Made by a program: the position numbers and the translations under genes. The notes beneath the pieces are model-generated. The model saw only the letters and a program-made list of their open reading frames with translations, did not search any database and had not been told where the DNA came from. This document shows positions 21,368 to 33,338 of a DNA stretch of 64,000 nucleotides, in pieces (the first letter of the stretch is position 1; every line of letters starts with the position of its first letter). Origin of the DNA: Rapana venosa (Eukaryota > Mollusca > Gastropoda > Neogastropoda > Muricidae); contig CM054162.1 of assembly GCA_028751875.1 (NCBI GenBank), positions 2,281,015 through 2,345,014 of the forward strand. The letters run 5' to 3'.

Positions 21368-23260
21368 GTGTATGTGTGTGTATGTGTGTGTTCTTGATTA
21401 AACCATTAACGCTGGGGGCAAAGTGAGAGGCTGTATGACCAGTGGCTTTTTCACTCATGGAATTCCACTTTATAGCTTAGTCTTTAGTGATCAACTATGA
21501 CTCTCTGATTAGGAGGCTTGACTTGCACAGTCCTTAATGTGCTGCAGCCCTGGGGGCTAGTTGGCCTTTGGAGAACATCTCCAACGCTGACTGTCCTTAT
21601 GCCCACTTGGCCGAGAGAGTGGGGATGTAATGTGGGCAAGGCATCTCCACTATAATCAAATTTCTGCCCAATTTCCCAAACATCAGCTGCCTCCTCTGCT
21701 GTTTTGGAGGTCATCGTCGACCACGAATGACTAACATACATGTGTGTGTGTGAAAACAAAATTATCCCCATCTTCCTCTTTACTCTGTCCTTCTCATCCA
21801 TCACATATATATTTATATACATCTCTAACTCCTCCTCTTTTCGGCTTTTCCCCCTTGTTGTTAAGAATGCTGCTATGACCAGTATCCCATCTGCACCAAC
21901 AAACCTAGAAATAGACACAAAGGTTGGGAAAGGGAAGAAAAGAAACAAGGCAGAAACAAAGAGAAGGAAAAACGAGATGGACACCCTTACAAGACATACT
22001 GACAGGCCCCAGTCTTCTGCAGTGGCAGACAGGGAGGGGAAGGACATACCCAAACAACATATTTCTGATGTCACTGTCTGTTCTCAGCCCTTCCCCTTCC
22101 ACCACTCCCAAACCTTTTTCTTCCACTGACATAAATGTTGGACACTGATCAGTTATTCATTGCTCCTGACTATCTAAAATCTGGTGGCTACCTTGTGCTT
22201 ATCTCATTCTTCAAATACCGATTTAGTAGAGTGTGGATCTGTTGATAACAGAGAGTCTTGTAATTCATATGTTATGTTCTTTTTTACATGACTGGTGATT
22301 TTCCGCGTTTAGTTTCCCACCTCCGCGATGAATTTGTAACCAGTAACAAGGATTGGTTAATGCATAACATTGCTTTTAGTACAGTGAAGAAATTCTACTT
22401 GAGATTGTGTTTGTGCCTGCATGCACATGTATAAGTGAGTAAGTGAGTGAGTGCGTGAGTGAGTGTGTGTGTGTGTGGGGGGGGGGGTGTTTATGAAAAA
22501 AAAATTGTCTCCACATCTTCACATAGTGCCTATATATATGTCTTCATGTTTGTCATCCTCCACCTTCTGTTGGCTTTTTTCTTTTTCTTTTAAAGAATGC
22601 TGCTATGACCGGCACCCCATCTGCACCAAGGAAAAAGCAGAAAAGAAACAAGGCGTAATACAGAGAAACAAAGGAAGAGGAAATTCCTTACAAGGCATTT
22701 CTACAAGGTGGGGTTGTTATTTATACTGACACACTGCAATTATTGCCAGGGTGGTGGGCAGGGAGGGGTGTGCGTATGTGCGTGCAGCAGGTGGTGGGTG
22801 TAAGATTGACCCAAAGATTTGCTTAATGTTACCTCCTTTTCCAAACACAATCCTCTCCCCTCCCCCTCACGATTCTCAACACTTCTTCTTTGGCTGACAT
22901 AAATGTTGGACACTGATAACCTATTCATTGCTCCTGACATATCTAAAATCTAGCAGGTTACCTCGTGCTAATCTCTTTCTTCAACATCGTTCTAGTGGAG
23001 CATGGATCTGTTGATAATAAAGAGGCCTGTCATTGACCTTTTTTTGTTCTTCTGTGCAAGACTGGTGATTTTCACAATTGGCTAACTCCGAAATGTGTTG
23101 GTAACCAGCAAACAGGGTTAGTTCATGCATAATTATTATATCTTTTAGGAGACAGAGCGAGTTATATTCAAATCTGCTGTGTGGTTGTGTGTGTGGGGTG
23201 GGAGGTGGTTGAGGGGTTCTATGTGTGTGTCTGTAATATGTGTGGAAGGGGGAGTGGTTG
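20901..23260. repeat. Internally triplicated block, copy 1
   Basis: Three diverged copies of one block start with gacataaatgttggacac or its variant at about 21007, 22128 and 22898. Each runs through gtggatctgttgataac, ttacatgactggtgatttt and aaccagtaa to an end in or near (GT)n (21320-21390, 22440-22490, 23180-23240). Two of the copies are preceded by aagaatgctgctatgacc (21862, 22594). A separate conserved segment, aggcttgacttgcacagtcc, lies at about 21400-21735. The block recurs in copies 2 and 3. No coding assignment is possible. Confidence 0.8.
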
Positions 23261-23530
23261 TTAGTGAGTGTCAAAGTCAAAGTCAAGTCAAAGTCAAACT
23301 TTTATTTCCAGATGGTACATTGATTAAGCAGTGCAATTGCTAATTTTCATCAAGCCATCTGTTTAAAATTGATAATAATGATAATATATATGCATACATA
23401 GAATGACAAAAAACCTAAACGATGAAAAACCACACAAAACAACCAAAAGAAAATTATAATATAAGCATGCATAAACTTGAAAAAAAACTAAACAATATTA
23501 ACTCATACAAATCAAACAAAGAAACAAAAT
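23261..23530 (-). repeat. Retroposon 3' end with (TTTGAC)n tail, copy 1
   Basis: On the minus strand a body ending in caatgtaccatctggaaata is followed by aaaagtttgactttgac and further hexamers (23268-23297). Hexamer tails of this kind mark the 3' ends of CR1-like LINEs and dependent SINEs. No coding part is attached. Also at about 40935 and 50475. Confidence 0.55.
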
Positions 23531-23539
23531 TCTTGTAAA

Positions 23540-23597
<58 letters not shown>

Positions 23598-24200
23598 TGT
23601 GTATGTGTGTGTGTGTGTGTGTGTGTGGGGTTTGTGGGGTGTGTGTGTGTGTGTGAGTGTGTGTGAGTGTGCGTGTGTGTGAGTGGTGTGAGAGTGTGTG
23701 CACTTGTATCTCACTCTTGCTATATAGTTGACTTTTTATAGTTGGAATTTATATAGTCGGCATTTTTCTTGCTTTTTCTTCTAAAAGTGCTGTTATAACT
23801 AATGCCTAATCTGCATCATCTGGTTTTAATTGCACAGCTTTTCTTCTTCCTCTTCCTCTTCTTTGCATTCTTCTTTGCATTCTGCTTTTTCTCTTTTGCA
23901 TTCTTCTTTTTTTTGGCATTCTTTTTCTTTGCAATATACTTCTTCTTCTTCTTTGCATTCTGCTTCGTCTTCTTCTTTGCATTTTTGTTTTGCAATTTTC
24001 TTCTTTGCAATTGTCTTGTTTTCATTCTCCTTCTAATTCTTCTACTTTATCTTCTTCTTCTTCTTCTTCTTCTTTTTCTTCTTCTTCTTCTTCTTCTTCT
24101 TCTTCTTCTTCTTCTTCTTCTTCTTCTTCTTCTTCTTCTTCTTCTTTCTCCTTTTTCTTCTTCTTCTTCTTCTCCTCCTCTTTCTTTTTTTCTATAAGGT
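23531..24200. repeat. GT microsatellite, then TTTGCATTC/TTC tract, copy 1
   Basis: (GT)n with variants at 23541-23700. From 23835, TTC-rich sequence with spacers ttgcattc, ttggcattc and ttgcaattc, becoming pure (TTC)n at 24050-24150. The spacers resemble those of the 11-12.5 kb array. Confidence 0.9.
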
Positions 24201-24908
24201 CCAGTCTTATTTGAAAATGCTGCTGAAATAGATGTGATAATATTTCATCCTGTCAGTGCAGACTTTAAAAGGAACATACCAAGAAATAGCCAAAGATTTT
24301 ATATTAGATTATTCTACGTTTGAATTTATATGGAATATATTGAAACTTTAAATCACTATTCAACATAATCGAAAACGTCTGGAGCTTAGAAATGAATGGT
24401 ATTTATAGATTTAAATTAAAATTTGATATTTTCTTCTAAAAACAAATGCAAGTGTAGAAATGTACTTGAGACAAAATATGATGGAGAGTAAACAAAATGG
24501 AATGGGGAATATGTGAGAAAGGCAGATTAAAGCAAAACAAAACAGCACGAACGAACGGGTAAAAACAAAACACAATGTATGAAAACAATAATGGAAGAAA
24601 TAAACCAACATGAATGATAGAGGCTAAGATTGAATGAAAACCAAAAAAATGATTGGAAAGCTTTAAAAAACAGTAGACGTAAACAAGAACGTTAATAGAA
24701 CACTGAAACAGATACATGGAAAGCATGCTGTGGTAATCTCAATCCAATCCACCTGGGCTGCAAATGCATCACCAAGCTTGAAAAAAACCCACAGAGAAGT
24801 TCATAAAAAGACAAATATGAGTAAAAGTATGATTGATTAAGTTTCTTCCTTGCTTTTCATATACCATGTTCTATGGCAAAAAGCAATCACAAAGGCTTGA
24901 AAAATGTT
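24201..24908. other. AT-rich unit section; no gene
   Basis: Shared with 51295-52060 in copy 3. Begins gtccagtcttatttgaaaat. No recognised feature. Confidence 0.6.
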
Positions 24909-25343
24909 AGAAGAAGGAGAAGAAGAAGAAGAAGAAGAAGAAGAAGAAGAAGAAGAAGAAGAAGAAGAAGAAGAAGAAGAAGAAGAAGAAGAAGAAATGG
25001 AATGTATATAGCGCTATATCTTGCAAAAATACAAATCAAAGCGCTTTCATTCATCCTACTAATTCACATGCAGCCAGTTGCAATTAGTAGGTGTGTTTTT
25101 GTTTTACAAATTCAAATGTATACATACACGCTGCACGCACGCACGCACGCACATACACACCACATCATGCACACACATTGAGGTTGTATACCCCGGCCAG
25201 GGGGTTAGGGTCTGGGCTGTTGAGGGTAAAGGATCAAAAATGAATTGAAATGAAGGGGAGAATCTTAGGTTTGAAATAAATGTGTCTTGTGGCTGGATTT
25301 AAAAGCGTCATGAGAAGGCTTTTGGCAAAAGGAGAGAGGGAGA

Positions 25344-25562
25344 TCATTCCAGATCACTGGACCAGAAACAGAAAGAGTGATGGCCAATGGTGGACTGGTT
25401 GAATCTAGGTATTCTTAAGCACAAGGTATCTGCAGCAGAGCGGAGGGAACGAGAAGGAGTGTACAAGTGAAGACACGCACAGATGTAGGAAGGTGCTGTT
25501 TTATGGAGGCATTTGTAACAGAGGGTACATATTTTATAGTTAACTCTATGTGGCACAGGCAT
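25344..25562 (-). pseudogene. LINE C-terminal fragment
   Basis: About 72 codons with MPVPHRVNYKICTLCYKCLH, then APSYICACLHLYTPSRSLRS and FCFWSSDLE. This is the standard C-terminal segment of many CR1/Jockey-type ORF2 proteins (basic residues, a conserved Y-T-P-S-R-x-L-R-S). Non-functional fragment. Confidence 0.75.
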
Positions 25563-26065
25563 TAGTGGAGGAGATCAATGAGAGGAGTATTGTGCTGATT
25601 TTTTTTTTTCGTTATGTGGAACTACGCGAGGTAAGAGTTTTGTATATGTTGAAAGGTGTGGATTGATGATGCTGGCAGACCAGCCAGAGGAAAATAGCAA
25701 TAGTCCAGACGTGAAAGGATGAGAGACATGACTAGTTTGGATGTTGCGTTGGATAGGTGCTTTGGAAGTGCACTGATGCGCCGTAATTGATAGAAGCACG
25801 ACTGGCAGTTATGGGTGATTGATTTTTGCATGGAGAGTGCGTTGTCTATAACGACCCCTAGATATTTCACAGCAGTAGATAATAATAATAATAATGTATG
25901 GAATAGAGGGACAGACGTATTTTATTGAAGCTGTTGTGATGGAAGAGAGTTTGTTTTTGGTCCCTACAAGCATGCCTTTGGTTTTATCAGCATTAGCTGT
26001 AACTTGGTTCTGTATCATACAATTTTTAATTATATTGAAAGCAGTAGGTATAGGACATTTATTAA

Positions 26066-26341
26066 TCAAGAGGAGAAGGCAGATTTTAGGAGTATCACTG
26101 CTAAGAATTTGAGGTCATCTCGCTTCAATAATGTTGATTGATATGATGACGATTTATGGTGTGTTAAGTAGGAGCAGTGTAGCAAGTGTGTAAAGAAACT
26201 GGGGCTGAGAACTGACCCCTGTGGGACTCCACATTCCAGTTTGGAAGGTGTTGATTGTATGTTGTTTACTGCAACTGTGTGGAATTGATCTGTAAGGTAA
26301 TGAACTGAACCGCGTGAGGGCTGTATTGCCTTTACTAGCAT
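26066..26341 (-). pseudogene. LINE RT motif B fragment
   Basis: Contains VNNIQSTPSKLECGVPQGSV followed by a frame-shifted remainder. The G-V-P-Q-G-S-V-L motif B is clear. Motif C does not follow. Confidence 0.7.
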
Positions 26342-27890
26342 TATGGTAGATTATATAAGCAAACATGTGATTGAGATTGTTTGCACAAGAACAAATGTAA
26401 CCCTCTGTTATACAATGAGTCGCATTGCACATGAGATTAATTTTAGTCATTAACACGTTACTAACCTGCAAAACAAAATGAAAACATTCAGTGTAGAACG
26501 AAATATTGAAACTCAGACGATTATCTGATGATGCGTATTTCCATGATATTTTTTTAAAGACATTATCAAATGGTGCATTGTAGTATGTGTTCAGGAAAGA
26601 GTGGTTGGTGTTTACAAACGCGTTTTTAAGCAAAACGAAACACACATACACCTTGATGCTTTTAGTACTAGCAGAAGGAAGCTTTTAGTTTATAATCAAT
26701 CAGAATTTCATCATAGTACAACTTGCCCCTTGATTGCCAAAAAGTGTCTGCAAGCGAAAGTGGGTCAGGATGCAAGGCGACTCATTTCGTGGTGGAGCGT
26801 CACACAATCTTTTGGAGAAATAATCCTTGTTTGATCTTGAGTTTGACAGCGGACAGGGACTATCCAAGATGCAAAATAAAATCAACGATTGATCTTATTT
26901 TTAAACAAATGCACGGCCGTTACAAAGTGCATGATGACAAAAAAAACTGGAAGATGACAAGAAAACTGAATGGGTATCTAGTTTTTATAAGTAAACCAAA
27001 AGAGATGAAAGCAAAATTAAAAGACAAAGAAAAAACCTAAATGTTGAAGGAAAGGAAGGAGCAAAAAAAAAACGAAGGTGGGAAAAAGAAAAAATGCGAA
27101 GAAGAAAAAAATAAACAAGAAAACAAATAGCCAAACAAACATACCTAATGAGAGACATGACGAAAAACAAGAAACAAAAAAAAACAAAGAAAGAAATTAT
27201 ATAAAATCAAATGTCACAGACTGAATGACAAATCACAAGCAAAAGTAAGAACAGAAAAACAAAAGCAAAAGAAGTTACGGAAAACAAACAATTGTAGATG
27301 CACTGATAGCTCGTTTCTTTAAGGTACGTTTTAGTACACTAAGCTTACCATGCATCAAAATAAGTAAGGAAATACTATCGAAAAACAGGCAACAAAGCAG
27401 AATCACAAAGGGAAAAACCCAAAAAAAAATCATTCAATGGACGCAACAAATATAAGACCATTAGATTTACTCACTGCTCCCTCATAATTATATTATGTAC
27501 TGACAGCGAAGACGAGTTAAAAACTGAAGAAAAATGAAACGAACAGGAAAAAAAGCGCTGATTATTTTTATAGGGAATGGGATTATAACTGGTTCTTCAA
27601 TATTATTTTTTGTTTTTCTTCTAATGGAAAAAATTGTATCCTTATTTAAGAACACTTTTATGACATTGCTTTCATAATTCTTGATTTCAGTTTATATTCA
27701 TATATTTACTTAGTCGTTTATTACTTCACCATTTTATGTTACTTATCTCTGTATTACTTGTTTCATTTTCTTATTTATTAATCATTTGCTTGACATGTAA
27801 CCTAGAACTTCTATGTTCAGGAAGCTCACTTCCGAACAAGGGCAAGTGCATGTAGTCAAACATTGAAATTGTAAAAGGTAAATTGGGGGA
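26342..27890. other. A-rich unit section; no gene seen
   Basis: Shared with 53290-54890 in copy 3. A 165-codon minus-strand frame overlaps 26154-26651; only its last part corresponds to RT. The rest is A-rich and T-rich sequence with no recognised domain. Confidence 0.5.
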
Positions 27891-28496
27891 CAGGATAGCT
27901 CAGATGGTGGAACAGATGAAGAACATCAAGTGCTGTGAAATCAACAAAGCCCGTCACGCCTTCAAACCTTCGGCCAATTTGGAGGTCATCAGACCTCTCA
28001 TTTCAAAATAAGCTTCGGATTACAAAAACAATGTCCAAATCGGTCCTATTTATGGCTCAGAAACCTGGCGGGTAACAAAACCATACCCATCAAACTCAGT
28101 ATTTTACCAACAAATGCCTCAGGTACATCCTCCAAGATCAGGTGGCGGAAGTCTATCCAACAAACAACTGTGGGACAGGTCCAGACAAACCCCATTCGAG
28201 TCCATCATTAAACAAAAAAAGGGGTCTGGATGGTATTGCTTTTTCGTTATTTTCGGCCAACATCGCAAGCCTGCGTCAAATGTCACAGACAGGCACGCTT
28301 GACTGGAATCACAAGGAAGCAGAATAGTTGGTCGACCAAAGAAGAACTTGGCGCAGAAGTGTTGACGAAGAAACGAAGGCAGCCGGAATGAATGACATGG
28401 GCGAGCTGAAGAGAATCTCCAAAACCCGATTTCATTGGAGGTTGTGTTGTTGCAGCCCTATGTTCCCCATGGAACAGAGGCTTAGTCAAGTAAGTC
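27891..28496 (+). pseudogene. RTE-like C-terminal part, broken copy
   Basis: Homologous to the open frame at 54949-55476 but with many one-base insertions and deletions. Pieces readable in different frames include INKARHAF, the LRIYKTM... equivalent, SNKQLWDR, SIIKQKK, KPASNVTD and TWRRSVDEE. Upstream of the frame, RIAQMVEQMKNIKCCEINKA (about 27896-27955) is in better order here than in copy 3. The region ends in taagtcaagtaagtcaag-type sequence before the SINE. Part of the damage may be sequencing error. Confidence 0.7.
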
Positions 28497-28775
28497 AAGA
28501 TAGCTCAGTGGTCGGGAAGCACTCGTTTCCCCCAGACCAAGTAAGCAGCGTCGAGGTGGTTCCAGTTAGATGGGTGACCGTTTGCGCGCCTTTGGCTTCA
28601 GTACAGTCCCCCAGTTCACCCAGCTGTTAATGGGTACCTGCCCTCTTTAGGGTCAGGAAAGGTAAAGCAGCGAGGGAATGGAGATGGGCGCGCTCTCCAA
28701 TATGCTGGCCCCTAGAGATTGAGGAAGTGAGGTCTTGACGTCTCGCTCCCTGGACGACCTTTATAATTATGGAAC
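28497..28775 (+). mobile_element. Chimeric tRNA/5S-like SINE, copy 1
   Basis: Same element as at 55490-55770 with more small differences. Starts gatagctcagtggtcggg (tRNA 5' part, A-box-like), passes into a 5S-like stretch ending gatgggtgaccg, then a conserved ttcacccagctgttaatggg body and a gaacacctttac T-rich end. Details under the better copy. Confidence 0.65.
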
Positions 28776-30295
28776 ACCTTTACTTTTTTGACCTTTTTTT
28801 TTAAATGACACACCAAGAAAGGGAAAATGCTAGGGAAAAGTCAGAGAATAAAACAGAAGAAATAGCCATGACAGAAGGGAAGAATCGGAGAAATTAAAAA
28901 AATACACATACACACACGCACGCGCGCGCACACACACACACACCACACTCACACAACACACCACTCATATATTGCTATGAATTCACTAACCCTTGCCTGG
29001 TTGCAAAAAAATCGGAGGGATGGTATGACAGAAAAGAAGACCATCACCTGCAGTCATGCACAAAATCAAAGACAGCAGTCTTGGTATCTGCACTTCCATA
29101 CACCACACAAACAAAGGGGGCTGACAGCCAGAACATTCTTCTTCTCATTCGTGTTTTCTTTCTCTTTTCTTTCTTATTGTTGTTGTTGGTGTTGTTTTTG
29201 TTGTTATTGTTGTTGTTCTTCCTTTCTTCTTGTTGTTGTTTGTTCTTCTGCTTTGTAATCCTTTTTACAATTTTTCGCAGTTCTTCTTTCTTCTTCTTCT
29301 TCTTCTTCTTCGTCTTTGTTTCTTCTTCTTTTTTCTTCTTCTTCTTTCTTCTTCTGCTTCTTCGTTCTTCATTCATCTTCTTCTTCTTCTTCTTCTTCTG
29401 CTTTTTCTTCTTCCTCTTCTTCTTCTTCTTCTTTTCTTCTTCTTCTTCTTCTTCTTCTTCTTCTTCTTCTTCTTCTTCTTCTTGTTTTTCTTCTTCTTCT
29501 TTTTCTTCTTCTTCTTCTTCTTCTTCATCATCATCTTCTTTCTTCTTTATTTTCTTTTCTTCTTCTTCTTCTTCTTCTTCTTTTTCTTCCTCTTCGTCAC
29601 TTCTTATTGACAATTCGTTTTTATTCCTTAACCCATATGCTCTGTCAGCATCTGTTATTTATTTGTCATATCATGTTTGCACTTATGTTAAGTGCGTACA
29701 AAGTCAGGCCTTTTGAATGCATCTGACTTCAGTGAGAGTGAAGCGTTTTCTTTTTAATTTTCTTGAAGAAAAGGCTGCAGATATGTATACCAGATTACAA
29801 ATATGGACGATAGATGAAGGTGACAGAAAGACGAGAAACATAGGCAGAAAACTAGAGAAGATAGATCAGAGGGAATAACCTTCTGCAAATATCCAGAAGG
29901 GGTGCATTGCTGTTTGTATACTGACAGGGCACTGGCTATTCCCAGAGGGGGAAGCAGAGGCTGCCTCACAGATTTCAGATAAGTCACACACATGGATGGG
30001 CTGTCTAGTGTGCACAATGGGGTCGCAGAAAGGGATAATACGTGTTATGACAAGAGGGTGGGAGGGGTTGGTGGAGGAGCGGGATGTTAGGACAAGAACT
30101 TCATAACCAAAGATGATGGTATACATGTAGCTAAGCTTTTTATGTGTAGTGTGTGTGAACTTTGGGGTATTTGTCGTTTTTGCACCGCTCTCTGTCTGTC
30201 TTCCCCATGTCTCTCTCTGTCTATATTATTCTCTTCCCCTTCCCTGAAATCCTTTAGGTAAACTAGCTGAAAAAGCTTGACCACATTAAAACCAT
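28776..30295. repeat. Unit section with CA and TTC tracts, copy 1
   Basis: (CA)n at 28905-28960; attcactaacccttgcctgg at 28980; TTC/TTG-rich tract about 29150-29600 with an internal tttttcgcagttcttc spacer; then unique sequence to 30295 shared with 56450-57115. The Ser/Leu/Phe and Lys/Glu frames are simple sequence. The stretch 29885-30050 is of more even composition and conserved in copy 3, but I recognise no protein in it. Confidence 0.7.
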
Positions 30296-31440
30296 TTTGT
30301 CATCTCTCTCTCTCTCCTCTCTCTATCCTCTCTTCTCTCTTCTCTCTCTCTCTCTTTCTCTCTTGCTCCTCTATCTCTCCACTTCTCTTGCTCCCCCTCT
30401 CTCGCGCTCTCTCTTATCTATTCTCTCTCTCTCTCTTCTTCTCTCTCTTCTCTCCTCTCTCTTCCTTGTTCGCTCTCTCTTCTGTCTTATGTATCTCTCT
30501 CGGTCTGCCTGATAGTCTCTCCCTCTCTGTCTGTGTTTATCTCTGTCGGAACTTCTTTCAAAACATGACTTAAACTTATCTTTTTTGTTGAAATACCCTT
30601 CATTCTGCCTTATATATATAACGATATAGAATTAAGGACACTCAGACCTGAATAGAGGCAAATACACAGATCTGTTCGCAAACAAACACAAATCGAGGGC
30701 GAGCGAGCCAGCGAGCGAGAGAGGGAGAGAGAGAGAGAGATTAGCAACGAGTTATCCCCCTTCCCTTTTTCTTTTTCTGTTTCCCTGTTGTGCCCCTTTG
30801 TGCTGAACTAGTCTGTGGACGCTAATACCACTTTCATTGAGCGTAATGTGAATGTAACCAGTAAGTTTGATTATGCTAACCACCAGCTGATGGTCTACAT
30901 TTTGAAAGAGAGAGAGAGATGAGATGGAGAGAGGATCGATGAGAGAGAAGGAGGAGGAGAGAGAGAGAGAGTGATGAGAGAGAGATAAGAGAGAGGTGTG
31001 TGTGTTTGTGAGGAAAGATAGAGAGTTGTGTGTGTGTTTGTGATGAAAGAGAGAGAGAGACGAAGAGGATATGTGAGAGGAGAGAGAGACAGCAGACAGA
31101 TAGACAGACAGAGAGACAGACACAGAGACAGAGAGACAGAGAGGAGAGAAAGACTGAGAGAGAGTGTGTGTTGGTGGGAAGGAATGATGAGAGAGTGAGA
31201 CGAAGTGATAGAGTGACAGAGAGAGAAGAAGACAAAGAGAGATAGTTGTGATTGTGAGGATCGATGAGAGGAGAGCGAGAGAGAGGACGGAAGAGATGAG
31301 AGAGAGAGAGAGAGAGCGTAGAGATGAGACGAGGTTGAGAGAGAGAGAGAGATGAGATTGAGACTGATGGAGGAGAGAGAATAGAATTATGAGAGAGAGG
31401 AGTTGAGAGAGAGAGAGATGAGAACGAGAGAGAGCGACTC
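30296..31440. repeat. CT tract then GA tract, copy 1
   Basis: (CT)n at about 30300-30545; about 160 bp unique; then purine (GA)n at 30700-30745 and 30905-31440. Pyrimidine and purine tracts thus lie head to head on one strand, with about 350 bp between the main parts. Confidence 0.9.
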
Positions 31441-31770
31441 GGGGTATTGTTTGTGTTTCATTGCTGTGGCATATCTGAAATCTTTGAGGCTGCACGCTGC
31501 ACATCTCTCGCTGCCAGACGTTATGTCTGGAGATTGAACCAGCAGATAACAACGTCCCCTGTCTTCGCTTTTCACTCGATGCCAAGTTTCTTCTTTTGCG
31601 TCTCCATTGACAGCCGTGAATTTAGCAGAGAATTATTGTGGGAAGATAGTGATCTGATTTAATGCACTGACAAGCTGCCAACTGTTTATCTGTTTGCATC
31701 TTCCACCTTCACCTATCCCATAGTTGTATCATACTATTGGTGCACTGAAGCTTTTGCAAACCAAGCTCCC
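31441..31770. other. Unique-looking unit section
   Basis: Conserved with 58340-58665 in copy 3 (ctcgctgccagacgttatg near 31507 and 58406). No domain in six frames. Confidence 0.5.
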
Positions 31771-32085
31771 CTACTCCCGGACTTTCAGTTTTCCGTAGCA
31801 AGTCGTTCCACTCAAGGCCAGCCACTCTATGATGCTGTATTTCCAATCGTTTTTCAGTCTGCTCTTCATCTCCCTCCTTGTACTGTTCCCTGTAGGGACA
31901 GTCTTTGGCCAGTCCAGATGTTCTGTGACGTGCCCATACGCCTCAGTTTGGTTTTTTTCTCTGAAGTCAGGGAGCTCTATATATGGCCTAACGGCGTGTG
32001 TCTCGTTAGTTTGTGATCTCTGTGTGAGATACCAAGAAACTTGCTGAAGCATCTCAGCTCCATTGCCTGTATAAAGGATGAAGGA
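31771..32085 (-). pseudogene. RTE-like C-terminal fragment, copy 1
   Basis: On the minus strand it reads from LYTGNGAEMLQQV through TNETHAVRPY, an HVTEHLDW block (equivalent of the G-H-V-x-R box), TVPTGNSTRREM and an IIEWLALSGTTCYGKLK end. These match the post-RT C-terminal domain seen in the other RTE-like copies here. Several frame breaks. Also at 58670-58985 and as a very damaged remnant at about 42310-42540. Confidence 0.65.
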
Positions 32086-32664
32086 AAAGGTGGTCCATAA
32101 CACAAGAAACAAAACAAAAGAAAGATTCTAAAACCTTTTACAGTCATTGAGGGAGAGAATGGGAGTGTGTGTGTGTGTGTGTGAGTGTGTGTGTGTGTTG
32201 GGGGGGGGGGGGAGAGGACAAGGGCGTCGTTTCAGGGATAATAACTTATAATACATTATACTCAGAGGACACAGATGAGAGAGTGAGGGAACAAGTAAAG
32301 AGAGGATGAGAGAGAGAGAGAGAGATGATTGAGAGTGAGAGAGGGAGAGAGACCGAGAGAGAGAGAGAGAAGAGACGAGAGAGAGTGAAAGATAGAAAGA
32401 AAATAAAAAGAAGGAAAGAAACAAAGATACAAAGAAAAGAAAAGAATGAACGACAGAAAGAAGGAGAGAAAGACAGAAAGTGACAAAAAAGAAAGAATTG
32501 CACGGATGCAAACAAGCAGGTCATTCTCTCCGTTGAAATAAAGAGCCGAATGAGGTGAAAAAAACGATGGAAAAGTAAGGTAGGGAGAGAAAGAATCAAA
32601 TAACTTGAGAGAAGAGGAGAGAAGAGAGAGAGAGGGGGGTCGGGGTGGGAGAGGGGGAGAGATA
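32086..32664. repeat. GT/G tract and GA-rich sequence, unit 1/2 junction
   Basis: (GT)n at 32165-32198 followed by about 13 G; GA-rich sequence at 32270-32400; then the purine block shared with 10325-10530; and a GGGA-rich stretch before 32664. No gene. Confidence 0.8.
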
Positions 32665-33196
32665 AAGTGTATTTGTTTTATTACATCTGTTTTGCATATG
32701 TCAGTACCCAGAATCTTTAGAACTGTCAGGATAATGTGGGTGTATACAGTTACCTTGGTATGTATCCTAACATAAACCATCGCTTCTAGGAGACATTCTT
32801 TCTAATAAAAGAAACTTGTTTTGCGTTTTCTTGATTTTGTTTGGATGTTCGTTTTTTTGTGTTTTTTCTTCTTCTTCTTTCTTCTTCTTCTTCTTCTTTT
32901 CTTCTTTTCTTCTTCTTTTTTCTCTTCTTTTTTTTTTTTCTTTTTCTTCTTCTTCTTCTTCTCTCTTCTTATTCTTAATCTTCTTCTTCTTCTTCTTCTT
33001 CTTCTTTTCTTATCCTCATCTTCTGAATTTTATTGAATTGATCCCAAGGTCAAGTTTCGATTATTTTCGTAAGTTGTTTTTTCCATTCTTTTGTTTTCAA
33101 TTAGTTTTGGATTTGGCGGGGGGGACACATATGTACAAAAGCCTGATCCGTTACCTATTACAGATTCAATCAATCAACCAAACAATCATTCACTTA
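32665..33196. repeat. Unit start block, TTC tract and anchor, copy 2
   Basis: First landmark block 32665-32845, imperfect (TTC)n at 32870-33010, anchor 33030-33180 ending in gattcaatcaatc. This is the short counterpart of the 1.5-kb array in copy 1. Confidence 0.85.
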
Positions 33197-33300
33197 TTTA
33201 TTTATTTATTTATTTATACCACTTTAAGTCACGAGATTTCTCTGCGTGAAATTCGGGCTGCTCTCCCCGGGGAGAGCACGTCGCCACAAGAGCAGCGCCA

Positions 33301-33338
<38 letters not shown>

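Larger units (their letters stand above)
24909..26341 (-). mobile_element. LINE 3' part with (TTC)n tail, copy 1
   Basis: On the minus strand the order is: RT motif B reading CGVPQGSVLSP (26341-26066), later RT/thumb pieces with NADKTKGMLVGTKN and KYLGVVIDNALSM (26000-25780), RLDYCYFPLAGLP (25720-25660), and the C-terminal IPRFNQSTIGHHSFCFWSSDLEWNDLP region (25440-25330). A 3' end with gcgctttgatttgtattttt (about 25044) and agatatagcgctatatac then runs into (TTC)n (24996-24909). The stretch that should hold the catalytic FADD box is missing. An (ATT)n microsatellite interrupts at 25880-25893. The pieces are in several frames. Jockey/CR1-like by motif; tentative. Confidence 0.7.

Noticed and set aside
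26154..26651. Single 165-residue minus-strand gene
   Set aside because: Only its C-terminal part lines up with LINE RT sequence. The rest has no match and is A/T-rich.
28497..28580. 5S rRNA gene
   Set aside because: Only the internal promoter region matches. The 5S termini are missing and a SINE body follows.
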